DNA of 64,000 bases from Desulfobulbaceae bacterium (lineage in GTDB: Bacteria; Desulfobacterota; Desulfobulbia; Desulfobulbales; Desulfocapsaceae). This document shows positions 53,987 to 62,352 of the stretch, piece after piece. Each line of letters opens with the position of its first letter. Within the stretch, counting starts at the first letter, position 1. A program made the position numbers and the translations under genes. A model generated the notes under the pieces. That model did not search any database. It was not told the DNA's origin and saw only the letters and a list, made by a program, of their open reading frames with translations. The stretch lies in contig JAAELB010000661.1 in the NCBI GenBank assembly GCA_024227155.1, positions 1 through 64,000 of the forward strand. Direction: 5' to 3'.

Positions 53987-54324
53987 GTTATTTCATCTTG
54001 AAAAGTTGTGATTTATTCAAGTTACTGTTTTTAGAACCGATGAACCCCATTTCAATAAATGGCTGATGGCCATAATAACAGTACTTTTCTTCCAATAAAT
54101 CAATATCGTTACGACTATATTGATATCTCAATGCGGCGTGAGGGTGAGTATCGACTTACTTTGACTGCCAAAGTCGTTGTTACCAAACACTCGATTTCTT
54201 TTCATTTTGTAATAGTAGCAGAATTTTTTAATCAGAGACCTATGTCAATTATTAGTTGGGGGATTTTTAATCGGGAGGGCTTGCCATACGCCCTTTTCCC
54301 TCAGATCGATAATTGAAATTTCCT
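53987..54324. other. 338-bp spacer without a supported gene
   Basis: An 85-codon frame (54059-54316) has no ribosome site and no family features, so I do not call it. No hairpin with a T-run is visible. Confidence 0.4.
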
Positions 54325-54370
54325 AACTCGAATAAATCGGAACTTTTTCAAATGCTTGGATAAGTACCTT
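54325..54370 (+). repeat. Left half of the AGTRCCTT repeat family
   Basis: AACTCGAATAAATCGGAACT, then TTTTTCAAATGCTTGGATAAGTACCTT, nearly the same as 60836-60882. The right half is missing. It ends 22 bases before the truncated opine dehydrogenase. Confidence 0.6.
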
Positions 54371-54392
54371 ATAAATTACCCTTGAGAAAAAA

Positions 54393-54653
54393 ATGACTAC
54401 CCAACCTCAACAGCAGCAGAAACCAACCCATTGGGCCATTATCGGTGGTGGCAACGGCGGGCAATCAGTCGCGGGACATTTGGCCAATATGGGTTTTTAT
54501 GTCCGGCTCTTCGACATTATCCCTTCAACCATTAACCAACAAATGGGAATCCATTTGGATGGTGAAGTCGAAGGATTCGGAAAACTGAAACTAGCCTCCA
54601 CAGACCTTGATAAAGTTGTCACCGGTGCTGATATTGGTTTGAACGATTTTTAA
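54393..54653 (+). pseudogene. N-terminal remnant of an opine (octopine/nopaline-type) dehydrogenase
   Basis: 86 codons ending in an early TAA. The protein has the Rossmann motif of this family, AIIGGGNGGQSVAGHLANMG, and the strand-2 end VRLFDI; intact family members have about 350-400 residues. After the stop, a weak continuation (LRDHLKPDFVIN) is seen in another frame at about 54667-54703, resembling the next strand. The substrate-binding C-terminal domain is absent. So this is a truncated gene, although expression of a short peptide cannot be excluded. Confidence 0.7.
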
Positions 54654-54788
54654 ACCAACTTTTCCCTCTGCGTGATCATTTAAAACCTGATTTCGTAATA
54701 AACTCAAATGAAAAACGAATCAACCTGTCCCTGTTACGAGGAAATGGGACCGCTTAAAAAACTCAATAAACAATCAAAAGATCAAGTA

Positions 54789-55856
54789 ATGAAAATAAAA
54801 AACATAAGCGTATGGAAAGAGAATCTTGCTCTTACCCGTCCCTATACTATTGCCTATGAGACTATTGATTCCGTTCAAAACATGTTTGTTTTATTGGAAG
54901 CAGAAAATGGCAGTGTTGGAATTGGTGCTGGCTCTCCAGCTGAAGATGTAACAGATGAAAGCATTGAAGCGTGTGAAAATGCCCTGACAAACAACCTTGA
55001 CATAATTCTGAGGAATCAAGATATTTTCTGTATCCCTTCTCTTTTAAGTCAGCTCAACAACTCCATGGCTTCCACCCCTGCTGCGCTTGCGGCTGCGGAC
55101 ATTGCACTGCATGATCTATTGGCCAATGTCATTGGGATACCATTGGTTGATGTCCTAGGTCGGGTACATGACTCCATGCCAACTTCAATTACCATCGGTA
55201 TAAAGCCAGTGGATGAAACACTTGAAGAGGCAGATGAATACTGGGAGAAAGGTTTTAAGATTCTCAAAGTAAAAACCGGGCTTGATGTGGACGAAGATAT
55301 TGAACGTATGATTCTATTACGTAAAAAATTTGGGGCAGAAGCTATTTTAAGAGTTGATGCTAACCAGGGATATTCCGTGACAGATTATAAACGATTTCTT
55401 GAACAAACCAAAAAAGTGAATATAGAATTTGTTGAGCAGCCGCTTAATGCGCTACAGCTCAATGAAATGCGATCCTTTGATGAGTGGATTCGAAAACTGA
55501 CAATGGCTGATGAAAGTATTCTAAATCCTCAAAATGCCTTAAAATGCCTTTATCCACCTCATCCATTTGGTATTTTTAATATTAAACTGATGAAATGCGG
55601 AGGAATCGCACCTGGTCTTGAAATTGCGCGTATGGCCCAGTACGAAGGAATCAAATTGATGTGGGGTTGCATGGATGAAAGCATTGTCAGTATCACTGCT
55701 GCATTACATGCAGCTTTTGCATCCCCTGCAACCAGATATCTTGATCTAGATGGAAGTTTTGATCTGGCCAATGACTTGGTAAAAGGAGGATTCATTATTG
55801 AAAACGGTTGGTTACGGATAGCAGATCACCCCGGATTGGGAGTAAAAAGGATATAA
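54789..55856 (+). CDS. dgcA: Dipeptide-epimerase-like enolase-superfamily enzyme; probable N-acetyl-D-glutamate racemase (DgcA-like)
   Basis: 355 residues from ATG 54789, which matches family starts (MKI.NI.VW); the frame could begin at 54708, without a ribosome site. Catalytic residues are complete: K160-V-K162 on one side, metal ligands D190 (RVDANQGY), E216 (FVEQPL) and D241 (MADES), and K266 on the other face. Near the C-terminus D319-L-D321 (YLDLDG) reproduces the DxD motif that binds the alpha-ammonium group in L-Ala-D/L-Glu epimerases. With a DUF1611 gene 2 bp downstream it fits the published DgcA, which converts N-acetyl-D-glutamate to the L form. Plain dipeptide epimerisation is the alternative. 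Confidence 0.82.
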   Translation: MKIKNISVWKENLALTRPYTIAYETIDSVQNMFVLLEAENGSVGIGAGSPAEDVTDESIEACENALTNNLDIILRNQDIFCIPSLLSQLNNSMASTPAALAAADIALHDLLANVIGIPLVDVLGRVHDSMPTSITIGIKPVDETLEEADEYWEKGFKILKVKTGLDVDEDIERMILLRKKFGAEAILRVDANQGYSVTDYKRFLEQTKKVNIEFVEQPLNALQLNEMRSFDEWIRKLTMADESILNPQNALKCLYPPHPFGIFNIKLMKCGGIAPGLEIARMAQYEGIKLMWGCMDESIVSITAALHAAFASPATRYLDLDGSFDLANDLVKGGFIIENGWLRIADHPGLGVKRI

Positions 55857-55858
55857 TC

Positions 55859-56971
55859 ATGATTAAAGACACATTAATGGGTACGGCCATAATTCTAACG
55901 GACAGAAACCTTGAAAAAGACCATTGCAAAACTGCCCACGGACTAATTCGCGGAACTGAACGCTTTGATATTCAAGGTGTAATTGATCCTGAAAATGCAG
56001 GCTGCGATGCAGGTGAAGTTTTAGACGGAATTTATCGTGACATCCCAGTATTTTCCACCATTTCCGCTTTTATTGAAGCCACGGGCAATAAACCTGATTA
56101 TGCCCTTATCGGCGTTGCCCTTTCTGGTGGTAAACTTGATGAAAAATGGCAAAAATATCTATTGAATATAGTTAACCTGGGTATTTCAGTAGTCAATGGC
56201 TTGCACACGCTGCTGGATGACCTTCCAGCCTTTCGTGAAGCTGCCAGAAAAAATAATGTAGAAATCATTGATATTCGCCAGCCCAAGCCTTTTGATCAAC
56301 TCAAATCCTGGTCTGGACAAATTTTTGAAATGACCATTCCCCGTCTGGCTGTATTGGGAACTGATTGCGCCATTGGGAAAAGAACCACCTGCAGCATGAT
56401 AGCACAAGCCTGTCTAAAAGAAGAGATTTATGCCGAAATGGTCTACACCGGCCAGACTGGATGGTTTCAAGGTTATCGCCATGGATTTATTTTTGATGCC
56501 ACTTTGAATGATTTTGTTTCAGGAGAATTGGAAGCTGCCATTATTGAATGCGAACAAGAATCCTCCCCTGATCTTATTTTGATTGAAGGTCAGTCCAGCC
56601 TGAGAAATCCCATTGGGCCATGTGGTTCAGAAATCATTGTTTCAGGTAATGTTAAAGGCATTATTCTCCAACATGCTCCGTTCAGAACATTGTTTGACAG
56701 CACTGAAAAAACAGGTTGTCTAGTACCTGGCCTGAAAGATGAGATAAACCTGATCCAAATGTATGGCAGCAAAGTTCTTGCCATAACTCTAAATGGTACT
56801 GGTGGTACTGCTGACGAGCTGTTGGAGTATGCCAAAAATATACAGAAAACAATTGGGCTACCGGCAATATGTCCTTTAGAAAATGGTGTATCCAGACTTT
56901 TGCCGATTATTCATCAATTTATCCAAAACCATGATAAATATACATCGACTACTGAGCTAAAAGACTTTTAA
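55859..56971 (+). CDS. dgcN: DUF1611 protein; probable D-glutamate N-acetyltransferase (DgcN-like)
   Basis: 370 residues; ATG 55859 with AAAAGGATATAATC in front, two bases after the DgcA-like stop, so translation is coupled. The N-terminal half (about 1-145) is a Rossmann-like DUF1611_N domain. The C-terminal half has a P-loop-like motif GTDCAIGKRTT at 167-177, VYTGQTGWFQGYRHG, and LIEGQSSLRNPIG near 241-253, all hallmarks of DUF1611. In marine proteobacteria this family acetylates D-glutamate before racemisation by DgcA and later deacetylation to L-glutamate. No deacetylase or DgcR-type regulator is seen here. A hairpin with a T-run follows at 56995. Confidence 0.85.
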   Translation: MIKDTLMGTAIILTDRNLEKDHCKTAHGLIRGTERFDIQGVIDPENAGCDAGEVLDGIYRDIPVFSTISAFIEATGNKPDYALIGVALSGGKLDEKWQKYLLNIVNLGISVVNGLHTLLDDLPAFREAARKNNVEIIDIRQPKPFDQLKSWSGQIFEMTIPRLAVLGTDCAIGKRTTCSMIAQACLKEEIYAEMVYTGQTGWFQGYRHGFIFDATLNDFVSGELEAAIIECEQESSPDLILIEGQSSLRNPIGPCGSEIIVSGNVKGIILQHAPFRTLFDSTEKTGCLVPGLKDEINLIQMYGSKVLAITLNGTGGTADELLEYAKNIQKTIGLPAICPLENGVSRLLPIIHQFIQNHDKYTSTTELKDF

Positions 56972-56994
56972 GGTTATTTTGAGTAGGTGCATCC

Positions 56995-57022
56995 TTGCAT
57001 TCTTTAATGCAAATCGTTTTTT
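56995..57022 (+). terminator. Candidate terminator after the DgcA/DgcN-like operon
   Basis: Short stem TTGCAT / ATGCAA with a 6-nt loop, followed by ATCGTTTTTT. The stem is only 6 bp, so strength is uncertain. A second 8-bp hairpin (CTATAGAC / GTCTATAG) lies at 57099-57122. Confidence 0.4.
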
Positions 57023-57239
57023 GGCTGTGTACGGAAAAAACCAACCAGGGCATTGTTAAACAAGTTGCGATATTTTTCCTAGCTTTTCTTCAAATTCTCT
57101 ATAGACGGTTTTCTGTCTATAGCTATAGCGGTTTGGTGGGAAATTGAAATTTCCCCTGGAAACTATATCGTTTAAACAATCACCTGAAAGTACTGCTATT
57201 TCCACAACCTACACTGTATATTATTTTATCCAAACCATA

Positions 57240-57905
57240 TCAGGAATTGTGTTCGTACACCTTACTTGACAACCATTCAGACCAAAGCTCAATCCCTTCT
57301 CCAGTCCTGCTTGACAACGGAAATATATTAATATTTTTATTGAGTTTTCTTACCCGTTTTTCAAGGAGGTCCAAATCAAAATCGGTGAGAGATGTCTGTA
57401 GATAATCAATCTTGTTGACGATGAGGGCATCACATTTAGAAAACATAAGAGGGTATTTTAAGGGTTTATCATCCCCTTCAGGCACACTTAAAATCATGAC
57501 ATCTATCGTGGCCCCTGTGTCAAACTCTGCAGGACAGACGAGGTTGCCGACATTTTCAATAAATATCAGATCAAGACCACGACTATCCAGAGCCCCCAAT
57601 CCCTGCTGTACCATTGGTACGTCAAGATGGCAAAACCCACCGGTCTGTAATTGTATTGCGGGAATTCCGGAATCCACAATACGCTCAGCATCGACAGAGG
57701 AATCAATATCCGCTTCGATGACCGCCATACGAAGCTCGTGTTTCATCTGGGCCGTGGTCTGCAACAGCAGGCTTGTTTTTCCCGCACCGGGAGAGGACAT
57801 CAGGTTAACAAGAAAGGTTTTTTCTTCTTTTAGTTTTCCCCTCAGTTGGCCGGCCAACTGGTCGTTGTCCGACTGAATAGCTTCCTTTACTTTTATAAGC
57901 TTCAC
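57240..57905 (-). CDS. hypB: Hydrogenase nickel-incorporation GTPase HypB
   Basis: 221 residues. The G1 loop is SSPGAGKTSLLLQT (about 37-50), the metal-binding pair is in GGFCHLD, G3-like EGDDKPLKYP, and NKID serves as the G4 motif. It lacks an N-terminal His-rich or CCC stretch, so it is the short form. It loads nickel into NiFe hydrogenase with HypA. No hypA, other hyp gene or hydrogenase subunit lies in the window, so it is either orphaned or at the end of a set lying elsewhere. Confidence 0.93.
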   Translation of the reverse strand: MKLIKVKEAIQSDNDQLAGQLRGKLKEEKTFLVNLMSSPGAGKTSLLLQTTAQMKHELRMAVIEADIDSSVDAERIVDSGIPAIQLQTGGFCHLDVPMVQQGLGALDSRGLDLIFIENVGNLVCPAEFDTGATIDVMILSVPEGDDKPLKYPLMFSKCDALIVNKIDYLQTSLTDFDLDLLEKRVRKLNKNINIFPLSSRTGEGIELWSEWLSSKVYEHNS

Positions 57906-58006
57906 AGTATCTTTTCTGTCACTGGTAATTCATGCATATGTTTTACTTGTCAGGTTTATAAAGCCAACATCTATATAGTATGCCCCAACACCCAGAAATG
58001 CAGGTT

Positions 58007-58741
58007 TCATAATTTACCCCGTTCTTTTGCCATTTTCAGATAGGCCTGATAGATAAATCTCGGAGGGACATATTTACCAGCAGCATCTTTTGCAACAAGC
58101 TCGATGGCCTCTGTAGCACAATCAGGAATACAAACTCCACATCCTATGCAGCGATCAAGGTTTATAATTGCACTACCGTCCATGGTAATGGCATCCATAT
58201 GGCAACGCTCTTCGCATGTACCGCATTCCACACACTCCTCTTCGTTCACCACCGCAAAATAACTACTGTGTACTTCTGCAGCAGGGTTTTCCAGTTTTTT
58301 CACGTTTTTGAGAATCTGACAGGAACAACCCGCATATGCTTGGTGTCCGTTTTAGTCCACACCTCATCCATTATGTGGGGCAAATACTCATTCACATCCT
58401 TGACCAGTTCAGGATCGAGGTCATTGAGATGGTACTCCCAGATACCAACCACAAACATGGCAGCAGAATACATCACAGTATCGTCTTTGTAGCTTCTGAA
58501 GATCAATCCTTTTCCGGCCCATATCTTCAAGACTTGTCGCAAGTTCTGCTGACTGCAATCCCGTACGGTTACTTATGCCCTCCACACTCTCCGGTTTCAT
58601 GATCAGCCGCCGGCCAATATCCGCCTCTTGTTCGGTAAACAATCTACGTAGAATTCTCAGTTCAACACCGCTTTCAGTAGCGGGGTAACCACCCGGAAGG
58701 TTGTCAAGATGTACGGCAAGTTTTTGATATATATCACTCAT
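58007..58741 (-). pseudogene. Decayed 4Fe-4S dicluster protein (frameshift and internal deletion)
   Basis: Three pieces in different frames join into one family. MSDIYQKLAVHLDNLPGG (ATG 58741, GGAGATAGAG in front) runs to LEDMGRK. A one-base shift in an A-run (58510-58513 on the plus strand) leads to GLIFRSYKDDTVMYSAAMF and on to DEVWTKTDTKHMRVVPV. Then, near 58300, it jumps to KKLENPAAEVHSSYFAV and a two-cluster ferredoxin (CVECGTCEERC, CIGCGVCIPDC). Intact relatives have about 90-100 residues between the last two pieces with CxCR and CCxCCC motifs; these are lost here. The terminal ferredoxin (98 codons from GTG 58303) could still be made as a small protein. Confidence 0.75.
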
Positions 58742-58803
58742 CTCTATCTCCTTTGGCAAGAGCTGATTATAACAGGTTTCCAGCGCTCCTGAATCCATAA
58801 AGC

Positions 58804-58837
58804 GCAGACATCTTTTGATGTCTTAAAAGATGCCTGC
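58804..58837 (-). terminator. Hairpin downstream of the malic enzyme gene
   Basis: 13-bp stem with one mismatch (GCAGACATCTTTT / AAAAGATGCCTGC), 8-nt loop, 53 bp past the malic enzyme stop on the minus strand. The tail after it is only weakly T-rich. Confidence 0.45.
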
Positions 58838-58889
58838 TGTGATTACAAAGTATTACCGCGTATATTCTCTCAATAATCCCAAACCAATA

Positions 58890-60605
58890 TCAAACCCTAC
58901 GATACGGAAGATAGGTTGGTTTCCACATACACGCCTCCACATACTCGGCCAGTTCCTTTGTATGCAGCTCATGGTCTACATCATCTTTAATTTCTTCTTT
59001 TATCACTTCAATAGCAACATAAAGGGAGACTTCCTGCAAATCTTTTATTTTAGGAAAAACAGTACCAGCTTCAAGGTCTTCTTCAGCAACACAGTCCGCC
59101 AGCGCATAGGACGCGGTGGTAAACATATTGACCGTTACCGTCTGTATTTTTGTCAAAATAGCAGCAAGACCAACCCCTGGAAAAATAAAGACATTATTTC
59201 CCTGTCCAATTCGAAAGAGTTGTTCTCCATAGGTCACATCATTAAACGGACTTCCTGTAGCCACGATGGCCTTTCCATTACTCCATGCATACAAATCCTC
59301 AGGTAACGCCTCACAGCTACTGGTCGGATTGGATAAGGGAAAAACTATAGGTCGCTCGGTATAGCTGAGCATTTTTTTAATGTGCCCCTCTTTAAATGAG
59401 GAACCAACGCCACAGGTGCCAAGAAGAACAGTAACCTCTACATTATTTATAACTTCCGTCAGCGAAGCTTTGCCTTCTTCGGCCACATCCCAGCCCGTTG
59501 CTATCGATAGTGGTTTTGCATACGATTTTTTATATTCATCCAGATCCGCTCTGTCCTCAAACACCAACCCTCTGGAATCGAGGATGAATATTTTATCCTG
59601 TGCCTCTTTCAGCTCCAAACCCTCTCTAACCAGCCCGGCACAGATCTGATCCGCCACCCCGACGCCACCAGCTCCAGCCCCATAGACCAGATACGTCTGA
59701 TCCGATAATTTTTCTTTTTTGATTTTTACCCCATTAATAATACCGGCGAGAACTACTGCTCCTGTTCCCTGAATATCATCGTTAAAAGAGGGCAACTGAT
59801 CCACATATCTATGTAAATTATTGAAGGCGTTAGATTTACTGAAGTCTTCCCACTGCAGCAAAGCTCTGGGAAAATATCGTTTGACCTGGGCTACAAACTT
59901 CTCAATAAACAGATCATACTCCTTACCGGATATACGTTTCTGTTGTATTCCAAGGTACATCGGATCATTCAACAATTCATCATTATTGGTTCCAATATCA
60001 AGAGCAATTGGCAAACAACAGGCGGGATGGATACCAGCACCCAAAGTATACAGGGAAAGTTTGCCGATCGGAATCCCCATCCCTCCAACCCCCTGATCCC
60101 CTATGCCAAGAATTCCCTGACTATCTGTCACAACAATAATTTTAATATCCTGAGAAGGAAAGTGATGCACCATTTCCCCCATGCTCTCTACATTTTCCGG
60201 AGTTATATACATCCCTCGAGGTTTCTGGTACCTGTGACTAAATTCCTGACAGGCCCTGCCAACTGTAGGTGTATAGATTATTGGTGCCATCTCTTCCACA
60301 TGCTGAGCTACCAGTGCATAGAAGAGAGTTTCATTACGATCCTGAAGCGACCTGAGAAAGATATATTTTTGAATATCATCTTCAATATTCAAATACCCCT
60401 GATAAACCCTATCCAACTGATCCTCAAAGCTCTGGACCCTTGGGGGAACAAGTCCATCCAGATGAAAGGCCGCACGCTCTTCCTCACTGAAAGCAGTACC
60501 TTTGTTAAGGATTCGGTCATTTAATAAATCCACACCAACAAGGGAAACCGGCCGAAATTCATTCCCTTCAAAATCTTGCCACTTTAAATACTGTTCAATT
60601 GACAT
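58890..60605 (-). CDS. maeA: NAD-dependent malic enzyme
   Basis: 571 residues from ATG 60605, chosen because AGAGGAAGATGT precedes it; the frame extends 29 codons further without a ribosome site. Family features: MAPIIYTPTVGRACQEFSH, the catalytic Tyr-Lys region YQKPRGMYIT, VVTDSQGILGIGDQGVGGMGIPIGKLSLYT (malate and metal site), FNDDIQGTGAVVLAGI and the NAD fold VYGAGAGGVGVADQI. Length is that of the 560-600-residue SfcA/MaeA type. It decarboxylates malate to pyruvate with NAD or the reverse, linking C4 acids to pyruvate. It stands alone on the minus strand. Confidence 0.93.
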   Translation of the reverse strand: MSIEQYLKWQDFEGNEFRPVSLVGVDLLNDRILNKGTAFSEEERAAFHLDGLVPPRVQSFEDQLDRVYQGYLNIEDDIQKYIFLRSLQDRNETLFYALVAQHVEEMAPIIYTPTVGRACQEFSHRYQKPRGMYITPENVESMGEMVHHFPSQDIKIIVVTDSQGILGIGDQGVGGMGIPIGKLSLYTLGAGIHPACCLPIALDIGTNNDELLNDPMYLGIQQKRISGKEYDLFIEKFVAQVKRYFPRALLQWEDFSKSNAFNNLHRYVDQLPSFNDDIQGTGAVVLAGIINGVKIKKEKLSDQTYLVYGAGAGGVGVADQICAGLVREGLELKEAQDKIFILDSRGLVFEDRADLDEYKKSYAKPLSIATGWDVAEEGKASLTEVINNVEVTVLLGTCGVGSSFKEGHIKKMLSYTERPIVFPLSNPTSSCEALPEDLYAWSNGKAIVATGSPFNDVTYGEQLFRIGQGNNVFIFPGVGLAAILTKIQTVTVNMFTTASYALADCVAEEDLEAGTVFPKIKDLQEVSLYVAIEVIKEEIKDDVDHELHTKELAEYVEACMWKPTYLPYRRV

Positions 60606-60835
60606 ACATCTTCCTCTATTATTTGTAGCTATAGGCTTAACGGCAGATATTGCCGATAATTTATCTTCCTCATCCGGTGCCCTAGATTCCAATCAAGGTA
60701 CCGTAGACCCTAGGAGCTGGTCCAATATAGAAACTGACTCATAATCAGTTGAGTCAGCAGATGGGTGAGATATCATGGAGGCAAAGATAAGACAAGTCGA
60801 TAATTTTGATCTGGATAGGGAATAACACTGATACG

Positions 60836-60966
60836 TAACCCGAATAAATCGGAATTTTTCAAAATGCTTGGATAAGTACCTTGGAGGTTTCTTTTAGTCT
60901 TTAATTTCAATTAAGGTCTCCAGATTTCTTGTTTTAAATTACAGTTTTTCTGGAGTAAGGTACTAA
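60836..60966 (+). repeat. Longest copy of the AGTRCCTT repeat family (type A)
   Basis: TAACCCGAATAAATCGGAAT, then CAAAATGCTTGGATAAGTACCTT, a middle hairpin-like GGAGG...GGTCTCC, and at the right TTTCTTGTTTTAAATTACAG and GGAGTAAGGTACTAA. It holds all parts found in other copies and can serve as the reference. It lies 150 bp before the next start; the rest of 60606-61116 shows no gene. Confidence 0.65.
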
Positions 60967-61116
60967 AGGCATTTTACAGAACAATATCAACCAGTATGGT
61001 TCCAGCGTGACTCTTTGAAGGGACTGGAAAACAATTTGTAAAACCCAACCAAAGGCGCTACAATCAATTTTCTTTACCTAGTGTCTGTCAAACAGGATAT
61101 TAATCCAGGAGAAAGC

Positions 61117-61392
61117 ATGGTCACCTCAATCATCCTTATGAACGTTGAAAGATTGAAAATAAACGATGTAGCAGAACAACTTGAAGCAACGCCAGGAATT
61201 TCAGAGGTGTATTCAGTGAGTGGCAACTATGACCTGATCGCTGTCGTTCGAGTTGCCACAAACAACGATTTAGCGACTCTGGTTACGGAAAAAATGCATT
61301 CAATAGACGCAATCCTGAAAACGGAAACGATGCTCGCATTTAAGGCCTATTCCCGGCATGATCTGGAGTCTATGTTTTCTATTGGCATGTAA
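61117..61392 (+). CDS. Stand-alone Lrp/AsnC ligand-binding (RAM) domain protein
   Basis: 91 residues from ATG 61117, behind CCAGGAGAAAGC; the frame could start at GTG 61081 but lacks a ribosome site. The single domain matches the Lrp/AsnC effector domain: VTSIILMNVERLKINDVAEQLEATPGISEVYSVSGNYDLIAVVRV, ending with KTETMLAFKAYS. No helix-turn-helix is present. Such proteins form ring oligomers that sense amino acids and may modulate full-length Lrp regulators. A dispersed repeat lies upstream and the ABC genes follow after 230 bp. Confidence 0.85.
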   Translation: MVTSIILMNVERLKINDVAEQLEATPGISEVYSVSGNYDLIAVVRVATNNDLATLVTEKMHSIDAILKTETMLAFKAYSRHDLESMFSIGM

Positions 61393-61626
61393 ACCAGCTA
61401 TCATTCAGGAAACGCACCTAACTAATAGAATCCACCCTCCCGAATCAAATGAGAATTTATGCCTATGCATGACCAGGCTCACATTCAACAGTTACCGACC
61501 CACCCTGCTTTTCAATAATGTACCGGGCAAATGCAAAGCCCACACCACGTGTCCGCGAGGAGTTAGCCTCCGGGATACAAGAGCAAGTTTGGTTCTTGAC
61601 AAGAAAAAAACTTCAAAGGTCCAACC

Positions 61627-62352
61627 ATGCAGACTGATCTACAACAGATACCATCTCCACTTATGCAGCTCAAGGATGTCCACCGAACCTTTCTTATGGG
61701 AGAGGTGAAAGTTCCAGTACTACGGGGTGTTAACCTTGATATATACCAGGATGAGCTTCTTATTATCCTCGGAGAATCAGGCTCAGGAAAAAGCACCCTG
61801 CTCAACATGATAGGGGGAATCGATCAACCAACCGAGGGAACCATTACCTTCCTGGACCAGGAAATCACATCCCTACCGGAAAAGAAACTTACCAATTTCA
61901 GAAGGAACCGGATTGGCTTTGTCTTCCAGTTCTATAACCTGATCCCGACACTCACCGCCCTTGAAAATGTTGCCGTTGCAACTGAAATCGCAAAAGATCC
62001 AATTGATGCAGCCGAGACACTGGAACTCGTAGGCCTGGCCGATCGCCTCGACCATTTCCCATCCCAACTCTCAGGTGGTCAGCAGCAACGGGTTGCCATT
62101 GCAAGGGCTCTGGCCAAACGCCCAAAGTTAATGCTCTGCGATGAACCAACCGGCGCTCTTGATCAGGAGACAACAGAGATGGTGCTTGGGCTGCTGCAGA
62201 AAATCAACAAACAGACTGGCACTAGTATGGTGATGATAACCCACTCCCCTTCAATGATTGATATGGCGGATCGCTCAGCCGTTATCACTGATGGCAGGAT
62301 AACAGATATCCGTCAAACCAGAGAGCCCATATCCCCAGAGAAAATCAGGTGA
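61627..62352 (+). CDS. ABC transporter ATP-binding protein (LolD/MacB type)
   Basis: 241 residues. Walker A GESGSGKSTLLNMIGG, Q-loop FVFQFYNLIPTLTALENV, signature LSGGQQQRVAIARALAKRP and Walker B LMLCDEPTGALD are all intact, with the H-switch in MVMITHSP. The motif set is that of the LolD/FtsE/MacB class that drives FtsX-type permeases. Its stop overlaps the GTG start of the permease gene (GGTGA), so the pair is one complex. The role could be lipoprotein release or peptide/lipid export from the inner membrane. Confidence 0.93.
   Translation: MQTDLQQIPSPLMQLKDVHRTFLMGEVKVPVLRGVNLDIYQDELLIILGESGSGKSTLLNMIGGIDQPTEGTITFLDQEITSLPEKKLTNFRRNRIGFVFQFYNLIPTLTALENVAVATEIAKDPIDAAETLELVGLADRLDHFPSQLSGGQQQRVAIARALAKRPKLMLCDEPTGALDQETTEMVLGLLQKINKQTGTSMVMITHSPSMIDMADRSAVITDGRITDIRQTREPISPEKIR

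Noticed and set aside
54059-54316. Possible 85-residue protein between the enolase-superfamily gene and the opine dehydrogenase remnant
   Set aside because: No ribosome site, no recognisable domain, and the region is gene-poor and repeat-bearing.
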